Assembly (NCBI GenBank): GCA_017997855.1
Contig: JAGOEF010000107.1
Coordinates: 1-5,958, forward strand
Direction of reading: 5' to 3'
Length of the DNA stretch: 5,958 nt
DNA from: Bacteroidales bacterium
GTDB lineage: Bacteria > Bacteroidota > Bacteroidia > Bacteroidales > ML635J-15
The notes under the pieces are model-generated. The model saw only the letters and a program-made list of their open reading frames with translations, was not told where the DNA came from and did not search any database. Positions 1 through 5,958 of the stretch are shown in pieces (the stretch's first letter is position 1; every line of letters begins with the position of its first letter). The position numbers and the translations under genes are program-made.

Positions 1-77
1 AATTCGAATTTTCCGCGAAAATCGTCTGATTCCAGCATGATAACTTTGTCGGGTTTCTGAAAAGCTAGTATTGCCAT
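1..77 (-). CDS. rpoA: DNA-directed RNA polymerase subunit alpha, N-terminal fragment (cut by window edge)
   Basis: This is the first 25 codons of the RNA polymerase alpha subunit; the rest lies beyond base 1. The ATG is at 77-75 and the translation begins [18 protein letters not shown] and continues through FRGKFE. That opening is the characteristic alpha N-terminus of Bacteroidota, where the residues begin the first strand of the alpha N-terminal domain. In the whole protein that domain dimerises and nucleates assembly of beta and beta', while the C-terminal domain contacts DNA and activators; neither can be judged here. The gene starts 11 bases after the rpsD stop codon, the usual alpha-operon position (S13-S11-S4-alpha-L17), so rplQ is expected next outside the window. 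No Shine-Dalgarno-like sequence lies in the 11-base spacer. The assignment rests on a short peptide plus context, which agree well. Confidence 0.93.
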   Translation of the reverse strand, partial: MAILAFQKPDKVIMLESDDFRGKFE

Positions 78-88
78 TTGCAAATTTT

Positions 89-697
89 TTATTTAGAATA
101 TAATTCAACGATAAGTTGTTCCTTAATATTTTCCGGAATCTGATCTCTTTCGGGAACCGAAATCAGTTTACCTGAAAGTTTTTCGTTATCCCATTCAATC
201 CAGGGAAACTTACTGAAGTTACGACCGGAGAGTGCATTAGAAACCACTTCAAGTGATTTCGATTTTTCGCGGATACCTACAATCTCGCCGGGAACGATAG
301 TCCTCGACGGAATATTGCAGATTTCACCGTTTACAACAATGTGTCTGTGGGTAACCATCTGACGGGCTGCTGCACGGGTAGGGGCTATGCCCATCCGATA
401 CACTAAATTGTCGAGACGCGACTCGAGAAGCTGCAGAAGAACAACACCGGTAACACCCTTGCTGATAAGTGCCTTATGGAATATTTTGCGGAACTGGCGT
501 TCGAGCACTCCATAGGTATATTTCACTTTCTGCTTCTCCATCAACTGCACGCCATACTCCGAGCTTTTCTTTCTGCGTTTGTTGAGCCCATGGAATCCCG
601 GAGGATAATTTTTCTTGTCTAAATACTTATCCGGTCCGAAGATCGGCTCTCCAAATTTCCTGGCTATTTTGCTCTGTGGGCCTCTGTATCTTGCCAT
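89..697 (-). CDS. rpsD: 30S ribosomal protein S4 (uS4), cysteine-free N-terminus
   Basis: S4 is a primary 16S rRNA-binding protein that nucleates assembly of the 30S body and helps set decoding accuracy together with S5. The 202-residue product has the full family length. It opens [21 protein letters not shown]. The S4 RNA-binding domain is clear at about residues 91-150, beginning [25 protein letters not shown] and including HRHIVVNG (117-124). The N-terminal zinc-binding Cys cluster of some S4 proteins is absent: the only cysteine is C127, so this is the zinc-free type. The ATG at 697-695 fits the conserved N-terminus. The gene follows rpsK after 39 bases and precedes rpoA by 11. In Escherichia coli S4 represses the alpha operon by binding its mRNA leader; nothing visible here shows whether that control exists in this organism. 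Confidence 0.98.
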   Translation of the reverse strand: MARYRGPQSKIARKFGEPIFGPDKYLDKKNYPPGFHGLNKRRKKSSEYGVQLMEKQKVKYTYGVLERQFRKIFHKALISKGVTGVVLLQLLESRLDNLVYRMGIAPTRAAARQMVTHRHIVVNGEICNIPSRTIVPGEIVGIREKSKSLEVVSNALSGRNFSKFPWIEWDNEKLSGKLISVPERDQIPENIKEQLIVELYSK

Positions 698-736
698 ACT
701 GATTAATAATTAAAATATTATCTGTTATAATGTTTT
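698..736 (-). other. AT-rich spacer between rpsK and rpsD
   Basis: This is the longest spacer in the window, 39 bases, of which only 5 are G or C. Read in the gene direction it runs from the rpsK stop to the rpsD ATG and contains short TAATA/TATTA complements able to form only a weak, all-AT hairpin. I see no TAnnTTTG element of the Bacteroidota primary sigma factor, no GC-rich terminator stem and no Shine-Dalgarno sequence. It may serve only as an unstructured ribosome-entry region for rpsD; an internal promoter or mRNA processing site cannot be excluded. Confidence 0.3.
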
Positions 737-1126
737 TTAAACTCTTCTTCTCTTGGGTGGCCTGCATCCGTTGTGGGGCAGTGGAGTTACGTCAACAATC
801 TCGGTAACTTCGATTCCCATGTTGTGAATGCTCCTTATGGCAGATTCCCTGCCGGCACCCGGACCTTTTACAAAAACTTTTACTTTACGCAGACCCAGAT
901 CGTAGGCTGTCTTTGCACAATCTTCGGCTGCAACCTGTGCTGCATACGGAGTGTTTTTCTTGCTTCCCCTGAATCCTTTTTTTCCGCTCGATGACCACGA
1001 GATCACCTGACCATCGTTGTTGGTCAACGAAACGATAATATTGTTGAACGACGAGAAAATATGCGCCTGACCTGTCGGTTCAATTTTAACAACACGCTTC
1101 TTGGTGGTTTTAACTTTTTTTGCCAT
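737..1126 (-). CDS. rpsK: 30S ribosomal protein S11 (uS11)
   Basis: S11 sits on the 30S platform, binds 16S rRNA near the E site and helps hold mRNA next to the Shine-Dalgarno region. The 129-residue product is full length. A basic N-terminus ([14 protein letters not shown]) leads into the core with [15 protein letters not shown] (21-35), [17 protein letters not shown] (48-64) and the glycine-rich [15 protein letters not shown] (86-100). It ends in the family's signature tail, [18 protein letters not shown]. The Asn-Gly pair at 119-120 matches the site where E. coli S11 is known to form isoaspartate; whether that occurs here is inference. The gene starts 7 bases after the rpsM stop, consistent with coupled translation, and lies in the canonical S13-S11-S4 order. 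Nothing is odd about it. Confidence 0.99.
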   Translation of the reverse strand: MAKKVKTTKKRVVKIEPTGQAHIFSSFNNIIVSLTNNDGQVISWSSSGKKGFRGSKKNTPYAAQVAAEDCAKTAYDLGLRKVKVFVKGPGAGRESAIRSIHNMGIEVTEIVDVTPLPHNGCRPPKRRRV

Positions 1127-1133
1127 ACTCTAA

Positions 1134-1508
1134 CTATTTAGTAGCTTTTTTCTTATTGGCTATTGTTTTTTTCTTACCTCTTCTTGTTCTTGCATTGGTT
1201 TTGGTTTTCTGTCCACGAAGCGGTAACCCGATTCTGTGACGTATGCCCCTGTAACAACCAATGTCCATCAATCGTTTGATGTTGAGCTGAACTTCCGACC
1301 TCAATTCGCCTTCGAGACGGAATTCGCCTGCAATGCGACGAATTTCAGAAATCTGATCATCGTTCCATTGCTCCGGTTTCAGATTCAAATCAACCCCGGC
1401 TCTTGTTAAAATCTCACGCGCTCTGCTACGCCCTATACCGAAAATATAGGTGAGGGCAATTTCCCCTCTTTTCTTACTTGGAATATCAATACCAGCAATT
1501 CTTGCCAT
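1134..1508 (-). CDS. rpsM: 30S ribosomal protein S13 (uS13)
   Basis: S13 lies in the 30S head, where it contacts the P-site tRNA and forms bridges to 50S proteins and rRNA. The 124-residue product begins [26 protein letters not shown], the conserved opening of the family. A helix-two-turns-helix region covers roughly residues 14-80. The signature [28 protein letters not shown] spans 84-111, followed by a lysine-rich tail that reaches toward the tRNAs. The ATG at 1508-1506 matches the expected N-terminus and the stop is TAG. It starts 18 bases after the rpmJ stop, in the usual infA-rpmJ-rpsM order. In E. coli the S4 translational operator lies upstream of rpsM; the 18-base spacer here has no G/C-rich structure, so any operator would have to extend into rpmJ. 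Confidence 0.99.
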   Translation of the reverse strand: MARIAGIDIPSKKRGEIALTYIFGIGRSRAREILTRAGVDLNLKPEQWNDDQISEIRRIAGEFRLEGELRSEVQLNIKRLMDIGCYRGIRHRIGLPLRGQKTKTNARTRRGKKKTIANKKKATK

Positions 1509-1526
1509 GTTTAAATTGTATTAGTT

Positions 1527-1643
1527 TTAACCTTGACGTTGTTTAAATTTTGGATTCTTTTTGTTAATCACATAAATTCTGCCTTTCCGTCTAACGACTT
1601 TGCAATCGGCAGTCCTCTTTTTTACTGATGTTCTAACCTTCAT
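1527..1643 (-). CDS. rpmJ: 50S ribosomal protein L36 (bL36), zinc-free type
   Basis: This is a 38-residue protein found by translating the minus strand from the ATG at 1643-1641 to the TAA at 1529-1527. It reads [20 protein letters not shown], then [18 protein letters not shown]. Start, end and the closing KQRQG are those of bL36, a small basic protein of the large subunit that binds 23S rRNA. Most bL36 proteins hold one zinc ion with three Cys and one His (C11, C14, C27 and H33 in E. coli numbering). Here these positions are T11, C14, N27 and F33, so only one ligand survives and zinc binding is not expected. The gene lies 12 bases after infA and 18 before rpsM, its standard place. It is below the size cutoff of many gene finders. 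Confidence 0.98.
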   Translation of the reverse strand: MKVRTSVKKRTADCKVVRRKGRIYVINKKNPKFKQRQG

Positions 1644-1655
1644 AATAAAATCTTT

Positions 1656-1874
1656 TTATTTGTATCTAAATGTTATTCTTCCCTTGGTTAAATCGTATGG
1701 CGACATTTCTACCCTTACCTTATCACCGGGAAGTATCCTGATATAGTGCATCCTCATTTTACCCGAAATATGGGCAGTAATGATATGACCATTCTGCAAT
1801 TCTACCCGGAACATTGCGTTCGACAATGCTTCGATAATGGTACCATCCTGTTCTATAGACGGTTGTTTCGACAT
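1656..1874 (-). CDS. infA: Translation initiation factor IF-1
   Basis: IF-1 binds the 30S A site during initiation, blocking premature tRNA entry and supporting IF-2 and IF-3. The product is 72 residues, the normal length, and forms a single S1/OB-fold domain. Diagnostic stretches are [20 protein letters not shown] (7-26), [25 protein letters not shown] (29-53) and the ending [15 protein letters not shown]. The start at 1874-1872 gives the sequence [11 protein letters not shown], in line with family members that begin M-[AS]-K. The gene begins 9 bases after the map stop and is followed 12 bases later by rpmJ, the map-infA-rpmJ order seen in Bacteroidota and several other phyla. No defect is visible. 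Confidence 0.99.
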   Translation of the reverse strand: MSKQPSIEQDGTIIEALSNAMFRVELQNGHIITAHISGKMRMHYIRILPGDKVRVEMSPYDLTKGRITFRYK

Positions 1875-1883
1875 ACGCTTCTA

Positions 1884-2660
1884 TTAATTTCTTACTACTT
1901 CTTTATCAATAATTTCAAAATCCGACAAAATTTCTGCTTTGTTTTTTCTCACCACAACGCTGTGTTCGAAGTGCGCACTGGGTTTCCCGTCGAAAGTGCG
2001 GATTGTCCATCCGTCTTTCATTTGTTTAACCTCCTTGCGACCCATATTAATCATGGGTTCAATGGCAATTACCATGTTTTCGGTCAGCCGGACGCCTTGT
2101 CCGCTTTTACCGAAATTCGGCACTTCGGGTTTTTCGTGCAGATGCCTGCCTACTCCGTGACCAACCAGTTCGCGCACCACCGAAAAACCATTCTTTTCGG
2201 CGTGAGTCTGAACCGCATGTCCGATATCGCCTGTCCGGTTTCCCGCCACTGCCTTTTCAATGCCAAGGAACAAACATTCCCGGGTAACGTCAATCAGTTT
2301 CTGAACCTGAGGGCTGATATCGCCGATCACAAATGTGTAGGCTGAATCGCCGTGAAATCCGTTTTTGTACACACCGCAATCAACCGATACTATATCGCCA
2401 AATTGCAGCATGTTGTCCGACGGTATTCCATGCACCACCACATCGTTTACAGAAATACAGAGCGATTTGGGATAACCGTTATAATTCAGGAATCCCGGAA
2501 TGCCGCCATGATCTCTGATAAAAGCTTCTGCAAGCTTATCAAGATAATTGGTCGTTACTCCTTCCCTTACTTCGCGGGCCAACATGGCATGGGTTTTCGA
2601 TACCAGCATGTTGCTTTCGCGCATCAGGGCAATCTCTTCTTCTGTTTTAATAAAAATCAT
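1884..2660 (-). CDS. map: Type I methionine aminopeptidase
   Basis: This cytosolic metalloprotease removes the initiator methionine from new proteins whose second residue is small. The chosen start gives 258 residues, near the length of E. coli Map. It has the pita-bread fold's complete metal and catalytic set: H77 (in VVVHGIP), D94 (in SVDCGVY), D105 (in FHGDSAYTF), H168 (in GHGVGRHLHE), E201 (in AIEPMI) and E232 (in HFEHSVVV). There is no N-terminal extension, as in the bacterial type Ia form. The first ATG is at 2660-2658; a TTG directly before it (2663-2661) would add one residue, but ATG is the more likely start and gives the family-like MIFIKTEEEIALMR. The gene lies 18 bases after secY and 9 before infA. 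The adk gene that often separates secY and map in other phyla is absent. Confidence 0.98.
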   Translation of the reverse strand: MIFIKTEEEIALMRESNMLVSKTHAMLAREVREGVTTNYLDKLAEAFIRDHGGIPGFLNYNGYPKSLCISVNDVVVHGIPSDNMLQFGDIVSVDCGVYKNGFHGDSAYTFVIGDISPQVQKLIDVTRECLFLGIEKAVAGNRTGDIGHAVQTHAEKNGFSVVRELVGHGVGRHLHEKPEVPNFGKSGQGVRLTENMVIAIEPMINMGRKEVKQMKDGWTIRTFDGKPSAHFEHSVVVRKNKAEILSDFEIIDKEVVRN

Positions 2661-2678
2661 CAAAGAACTGTTGAAAAC

Positions 2679-4013
2679 CTACATGGCTGAGGTAACTCCA
2701 CCCCGGCCTTTTATGCGGCCCGACTTGGTCAGACCATCATAATGTCTCATCAGCAGATGGCTTTCAATTTGCTGAAGAGTATCGAGTACAACACCTACCA
2801 GAATCAACAATGAAGTTCCTCCATAGAAGCCTGCAAACTGGTTGTTGATACCTGCAAGCATGGCCATCGAAGGAAGAATAGCAATAATAGCCAGAAATAT
2901 TGATCCCGGAAGGGTAATCCGCGACATGATACTATCGAGAAAATCTACCGTTTTCTTTCCGGGCTTGATGCCGGGTATAAACCCGCCGTTTTTCTTCATA
3001 TCTTCAGCCATTTGCTGTGGATTGATGGTAACAGCGGTATAGAAATAGGTAAATAAAATAATCAGGGTTGCAAACACCAGATTATACCAAAAACCGGTAT
3101 AGTCGGCAAATGCGGCCACGAAACCACTGGTGCTTTCGCCAAATCCGGCAAACATCAGCGGAACAAACATTAATGCCTGGGCAAAAATAATGGGCATTAC
3201 ACCGGCGGCGTTAATTTTCAGGGGGATATACTGACGAACTCCGCCGTACTGTTTGTTACCAACAACCCGTTTTGCATATTGCACGGGTATGCGGCGAACA
3301 GCCTGTACCAATGCAATCGAAAGCATAAATACAACAAACAGAATAATCAGTTCGACCAGAAGCATTACCAATCCACCGGTCTGCTCTTCGAAGCGTGAAA
3401 CGGTTTCGGCAGCGAATGCAAACGGCATGCGCGAAATAATACCAATCATAATGATGAGGGAAATACCATTTCCGATACCCCTGTCAGTGATTTTTTCACC
3501 AAGCCACATTACAAACATGGTCCCGGCAGTAAGAATGATTACCGAAGTGAAGGTAAACATGAATCCTGAATACAGGAAAGCGGTTGCCGGTAACTGCGAA
3601 TGCAGGTTGGCAATGTAGGTGGGTGCCTGAAACAGCAGAATGGCAACAGTGAGATAGCGGGTAATCTGATTGATTTTTTTCCTGCCGCTTTCACCTTCGC
3701 GCTGCAGTTTCTGGAAATAGGGTACTGCTATACCCAACAACTGCACCACAATCGATGCGGAGATGTAGGGCATAATTCCCAATCCGAAAACCGATGCATT
3801 CGAAAATGCACCTCCCGAAAACATGTTCAGAAGACTTAAAACACCATCTGAAGTCTGAGCTTTCAGGTTTGCAAGTTGGTTCGGATCAATACCGGGAAGA
3901 ACCACAAACGAACCCAGCCTGTAAATAGCTATATAGCCGAGGGTAACCAGTATCCTCGACCTCAGGTCGTCGATTTTCCAGATATTCTTGAGTGTTTCAA
4001 TAAATCGTTTCAT
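2679..4013 (-). CDS. secY: Protein translocase channel subunit SecY
   Basis: SecY is the pore of the inner-membrane Sec translocon; it works with SecE, SecG and SecA to export unfolded proteins and with the ribosome to insert membrane proteins. The 444-residue product has ten hydrophobic segments, at about 21-40, 75-95, 117-137, 150-172, 183-200, 215-238, 268-290, 310-330, 368-388 and 399-416. The plug region (SLLNMFSGGAF, 60-70) precedes TM2, which carries the signature GLGIMPYISASIVVQLLG. The cytosolic loops used by SecA and the ribosome are recognisable: 239-266 (RRIPVQYAKRVVGNKQYGG) and 331-366 (NPQQMAEDMKKNGGFIPGIKPG). The start lies only 3 bases after the rplO stop, suggesting translational coupling. 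The C-terminus KGRGGVTSAM is complete. It is the only membrane protein in the window. Confidence 0.99.
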   Translation of the reverse strand: MKRFIETLKNIWKIDDLRSRILVTLGYIAIYRLGSFVVLPGIDPNQLANLKAQTSDGVLSLLNMFSGGAFSNASVFGLGIMPYISASIVVQLLGIAVPYFQKLQREGESGRKKINQITRYLTVAILLFQAPTYIANLHSQLPATAFLYSGFMFTFTSVIILTAGTMFVMWLGEKITDRGIGNGISLIIMIGIISRMPFAFAAETVSRFEEQTGGLVMLLVELIILFVVFMLSIALVQAVRRIPVQYAKRVVGNKQYGGVRQYIPLKINAAGVMPIIFAQALMFVPLMFAGFGESTSGFVAAFADYTGFWYNLVFATLIILFTYFYTAVTINPQQMAEDMKKNGGFIPGIKPGKKTVDFLDSIMSRITLPGSIFLAIIAILPSMAMLAGINNQFAGFYGGTSLLILVGVVLDTLQQIESHLLMRHYDGLTKSGRIKGRGGVTSAM

Positions 4014-4016
4014 TCT

Positions 4017-4463
4017 TTACAATTTTTCAGCGATTCCACCAAGAGCTTCAATTTTTTGCACGGCTGTTTTCGAAAAAGCATGGGCTTTTACGTTGAGTTT
4101 AATGTTCAGGTCGCCGTTACCCAATATTTTTACTTTATCTTTTTTAGCGATAAGTCCGTTTTCGAGAAGAAGGCTTACGCTGATTTCGCTGAGCTGATGG
4201 CTTTCGGCCAGAGCTTGCAGGGTACTTACGTTAATGCCTTTATATTCAACGCGGTTCATGTTGCTGAAACCAAATTTAGGAGCTGTACGCTGCAATGGCA
4301 TCTGACCGCCTTCGAAACCGCGGGTACGTTTGTAACCCGAACGCGACTGTGCGCCTTTGTGCCCGCGTGTTGATGTTCCGCCTCTTCCTGATCCCTGACC
4401 ACGTCCCAGACGTTTTTTATTTTTAACGGAACCTTTTGCCGGTTTTAAATTGCTTAAATCCAT
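4017..4463 (-). CDS. rplO: 50S ribosomal protein L15 (uL15)
   Basis: L15 is a late-assembling 50S protein that threads a long basic arm into 23S rRNA. The 148-residue product shows that arm: MDLSNLKPAKGSVKNKKRLGRG followed by a glycine- and arginine-rich stretch (about 19-54) with GSGRGGTSTRGHKGAQSRSG and GFEGGQMPLQRTAPKFGF. The globular domain ends with the L15 signature KILGNGDLNIKLNVKAHAFS followed by KTAVQKIEALGG (113-143). The ATG at 4463-4461 is preceded by an A/T-only stretch with GAAA and no Shine-Dalgarno core. It starts 18 bases after rpmD and stops 3 bases before secY, the standard L30-L15-SecY order of the spc operon. Length and sequence are normal. Confidence 0.99.
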   Translation of the reverse strand: MDLSNLKPAKGSVKNKKRLGRGQGSGRGGTSTRGHKGAQSRSGYKRTRGFEGGQMPLQRTAPKFGFSNMNRVEYKGINVSTLQALAESHQLSEISVSLLLENGLIAKKDKVKILGNGDLNIKLNVKAHAFSKTAVQKIEALGGIAEKL

Positions 4464-4481
4464 AGTTTCTTTTATTAAAAA

Positions 4482-4661
4482 TTAAATTTCTTCCACTTTT
4501 ACAAGGTGATGAATGGCTCTAACCATACCCAGTATCTGGGGTGTTGCTTCCATTTCAATAGTTTGGTGCATTTTTTTGATGCCCAGTGCTTCGATGGTTC
4601 GTTTCTGACGGGCAGTGCAACCTATCTTGCTTCTGATTTGTGTAATCTTTATTTTAGCCAT
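4482..4661 (-). CDS. rpmD: 50S ribosomal protein L30 (uL30)
   Basis: This is a 59-residue protein found by translating the minus strand between rpsE and rplO, from the ATG at 4661-4659 to the TAA at 4484-4482. It begins MAKIKITQIRSKIGCTARQK, continues RTIEALGIKKMHQTIEME and ends LVKVEEI. The pattern [KR]IT[QL]xRSxIG, the conserved LGIKKMHQT and the near-terminal GMVRAIHHLVKVEE mark bacterial L30, a small alpha/beta protein on the 50S surface that contacts 23S rRNA. Length is typical for the short bacterial form. It starts 11 bases after the rpsE stop and ends 18 bases before rplO, exactly its expected slot, so it is the complete gene and not a fragment. It is easily missed by a length cutoff. 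Confidence 0.98.
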   Translation of the reverse strand: MAKIKITQIRSKIGCTARQKRTIEALGIKKMHQTIEMEATPQILGMVRAIHHLVKVEEI

Positions 4662-4672
4662 GGCAAATATTC

Positions 4673-5188
4673 TTATCCGTTAAATACTTTATCAATGCTC
4701 ACTTGGCGGTGTTGGGCAACCGTATTGGCATCACGCATTTCGATTAAGGCTGCCATAGTGGCTTTCACCAAATTGTGAGGGTTCGATGAGCCTTTCGATT
4801 TTGCAAGAACGTCTTTAATACCCACACTTTCGAGAACTGCGCGCATAGCACCTCCGGCCTTAACACCGGTACCCGATGATGCAGGTTTCAGCCACACGCG
4901 TGCTCCACCAAACTTTGCAACCTGTTCGTGGGGTATAGTTCCTCTTACTACCGGAACTTTAATGAGGTTTTTCTTGGCATCTTCAACGCCTTTGGCAATG
5001 GCAGCCGTTACTTCGCTGGCTTTACCCAGACCATAACCCACAATACCACTTTCGTTGCCAACAACCACAATGGCTGAGAAACTGAAGGTACGTCCCCCTT
5101 TGGTTACTTTGGTTACTCTTTGTATCCCTACCAGTCTGTCTTTCAGTTCGAGATCACTGGTTTTTACTTTTCTTATACTGCTCGACAT
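4673..5188 (-). CDS. rpsE: 30S ribosomal protein S5 (uS5)
   Basis: S5 lies at the mRNA entry side of the 30S subunit, contacts S4 and S8, and influences decoding accuracy and mRNA unwinding. The 171-residue product has the two expected domains. The N-terminal double-stranded-RNA-binding-like domain covers about 13-78 and contains [20 protein letters not shown] and [23 protein letters not shown]. The C-terminal domain covers about 85-155 with [41 protein letters not shown] and [13 protein letters not shown]. The loop around residues 26-33 (TKVTKGGR) corresponds to the region altered in spectinomycin-resistant S5 mutants of E. coli; it looks ordinary here. The start MSSSIRKVK at 5188-5186 lies 11 bases after the rplR stop, and rpmD follows 11 bases after its own stop. 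Confidence 0.99.
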   Translation of the reverse strand: MSSSIRKVKTSDLELKDRLVGIQRVTKVTKGGRTFSFSAIVVVGNESGIVGYGLGKASEVTAAIAKGVEDAKKNLIKVPVVRGTIPHEQVAKFGGARVWLKPASSGTGVKAGGAMRAVLESVGIKDVLAKSKGSSNPHNLVKATMAALIEMRDANTVAQHRQVSIDKVFNG

Positions 5189-5199
5189 AAATTAGATTC

Positions 5200-5556
5200 T
5201 TAAAGTTTAAGACCACCTTCTCTGGCTCCCTCTGCCAACGATTTCACCCGACCATGATACAGATACCCGTTGCGGTCGAATACAACTTCAGAAATTCCGG
5301 CTTCGAGGGCTTTCTTAGCGATAAGCTTTCCAACCATGTTTGCCTGAACGGTTTTGGTTGTTTCCTGTGCTGCAATTTCCTTGCTTAGAGAGGTAGCTGC
5401 TACCAGAGTAACACCATTAATATCATCAATCAGTTGTACGCTTATTTGCTTATTGCTGCGATACACCGACATTCTTGGCCTGGTTCCGGTTCCGTTGATG
5501 TGTTTCCGGATGCGGCTTTTGATTTTTAATCTTCTGTTTTGCTTTGAAAAAGCCAT
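5200..5556 (-). CDS. rplR: 50S ribosomal protein L18 (uL18)
   Basis: L18 binds 5S rRNA and joins it, with L5, to the central protuberance of the 50S subunit. The 118-residue product is full length. A basic N-terminal tail ([20 protein letters not shown]) precedes the core, which carries [20 protein letters not shown] (22-41), [13 protein letters not shown] (49-61), [20 protein letters not shown] (76-95) and the ending [23 protein letters not shown]. That C-terminal motif is the family's most conserved part. The ATG at 5556-5554 fits the family start and is preceded by an A-rich spacer of 19 bases after rplF; no Shine-Dalgarno core is present. The order L6-L18-S5-L30-L15 is the standard spc order. 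Confidence 0.99.
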   Translation of the reverse strand: MAFSKQNRRLKIKSRIRKHINGTGTRPRMSVYRSNKQISVQLIDDINGVTLVAATSLSKEIAAQETTKTVQANMVGKLIAKKALEAGISEVVFDRNGYLYHGRVKSLAEGAREGGLKL

Positions 5557-5575
5557 TTCTTTATAATTTTACTTG

Positions 5576-5958
5576 TTATACACTAGCTGATTTACCTGAT
5601 TTCCTGCGTACGACTTCGCCAACGAACTTAATACCTTTTCCTTTGTATGGTTCAGGTTTGCGGAACGAACGAATTTTTGCGGCAACCTGACCAATCAGCT
5701 GTTTGTCGCAGCTTTTCAGCGTAATAATAGGGTTGGCACGCTTTTCGGTTTTACATTCCACTGTAATTTCTTTTGGCATTTCGAAATGAATTTGGTGCGA
5801 ATATCCCAACGACATTTCGAGAATCTGGCCATTGCTTTCAGCTTTGTAACCAACGCCAACAAGTTCCTGCTGAATGGTAAAACCTTTCGATACACCTTCT
5901 ACCATATTGGCAATTAATGCACGATACAGTCCATGGCTCGAACGCTGGTCTTTTTCGT
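5576..5958 (-). CDS. rplF: 50S ribosomal protein L6 (uL6), C-terminal part (5' end beyond window)
   Basis: L6 binds 23S rRNA near the sarcin-ricin loop and the factor-binding site of the 50S subunit. The visible part is 126 residues plus stop; the reading frame is open to the window edge, beginning EKDQRSSHGLYRALIANMVEGVS. An internal ATG at 5905-5903 is not the start, because the codons before it (HGLYRALIAN) are conserved L6 sequence at the end of the first domain. The second domain follows, with GFTIQQELVGVGYKAES, LSLGYSHQ-like MSLGYSHQIHFEMP, CDKQLIGQVAAKIRSFRKPE and the L6 signature PEPYKGKGIKF, and the protein ends VVRRKSGKSASV. From the usual length of about 180 residues, some 55-60 N-terminal residues lie outside. 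The stop is 19 bases before rplR. Confidence 0.98.
   Translation of the reverse strand, partial: EKDQRSSHGLYRALIANMVEGVSKGFTIQQELVGVGYKAESNGQILEMSLGYSHQIHFEMPKEITVECKTEKRANPIITLKSCDKQLIGQVAAKIRSFRKPEPYKGKGIKFVGEVVRRKSGKSASV

Noticed and set aside
698..736. A possible internal promoter or terminator in the rpsK-rpsD spacer.
   Set aside because: No TAnnTTTG -7 element is found, and the only inverted repeat is short and all A/T, too weak for an intrinsic terminator.
1746..2345. A 199-codon open frame on the plus strand opposite infA and map.
   Set aside because: It lies antisense to two certain genes, its product has no recognisable domain, and it is rich in F, H and C, as expected for the complement of these coding sequences.
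2661..2678. A possible missing or deleted adk between secY and map.
   Set aside because: Direct secY-map adjacency is a normal arrangement in Bacteroidota; no remnant of adk is visible in the 18-base spacer.
3253..3618. A 121-codon plus-strand open frame inside secY, with others nearby (2842-3042, 3600-3839).
   Set aside because: They are complements of SecY membrane-segment codons with no family resemblance; long antisense frames are common opposite such codon patterns.
3876..4373. A 165-codon open frame on the plus strand across the secY-rplO junction.
   Set aside because: It is antisense to the start of secY and most of rplO, both strongly conserved; no independent motif or start signal supports it.
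1..5958. A novel system, mobile insertion or horizontally acquired cargo.
   Set aside because: Every base is accounted for by conserved core genes or spacers under 40 bases; there is no composition break, repeat or unknown gene.

Overview
The window is one uninterrupted run of ribosomal-protein and housekeeping genes, all read from the minus strand (right to left as numbered). In transcription order it holds rplF (5' end beyond the window), rplR, rpsE, rpmD, rplO, secY, map, infA, rpmJ, rpsM, rpsK, rpsD and rpoA (3' end beyond the window). This is the distal half of the spc operon fused to the alpha operon, the most conserved gene block in bacteria.

The organism is most likely a member of Bacteroidota, probably class Bacteroidia. 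The evidence is the RpoA N-terminus [16 protein letters not shown], the order secY-map-infA-rpmJ with no adk between secY and map, zinc-free forms of both S4 and L36, AT-rich spacers and the absence of AGGAGG-like Shine-Dalgarno sequences before the start codons. Base composition is moderate, with AT-rich spacers. I cannot place it at genus level from sequence alone.

Layout: 4482-5958 carries large-subunit proteins L6, L18, L30 and small-subunit S5. 4017-4463 is L15, which stops 3 bases before secY (2679-4013), the protein-export channel. 1884-2660 is methionine aminopeptidase. 1656-1874 is initiation factor IF-1. 1527-1643 is the small protein L36. 89-1508 holds S13, S11 and S4, and 1-77 begins the RNA polymerase alpha subunit. 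Spacers run from 3 to 39 bases and no stretch over 40 bases lacks a gene. Two genes are short and easily missed: rpmJ (38 aa) and rpmD (59 aa).

Together the genes supply ribosome parts, translation initiation (IF-1), N-terminal Met removal (Map), membrane insertion and export (SecY) and transcription (RpoA), so one transcript co-ordinates much of the growth machinery. All genes are intact except the two cut by the window edges. I found no mobile element, CRISPR array, tRNA, rRNA, convincing promoter or terminator, and no sign of an undescribed system. The findings are modest family-level or annotation-level points.
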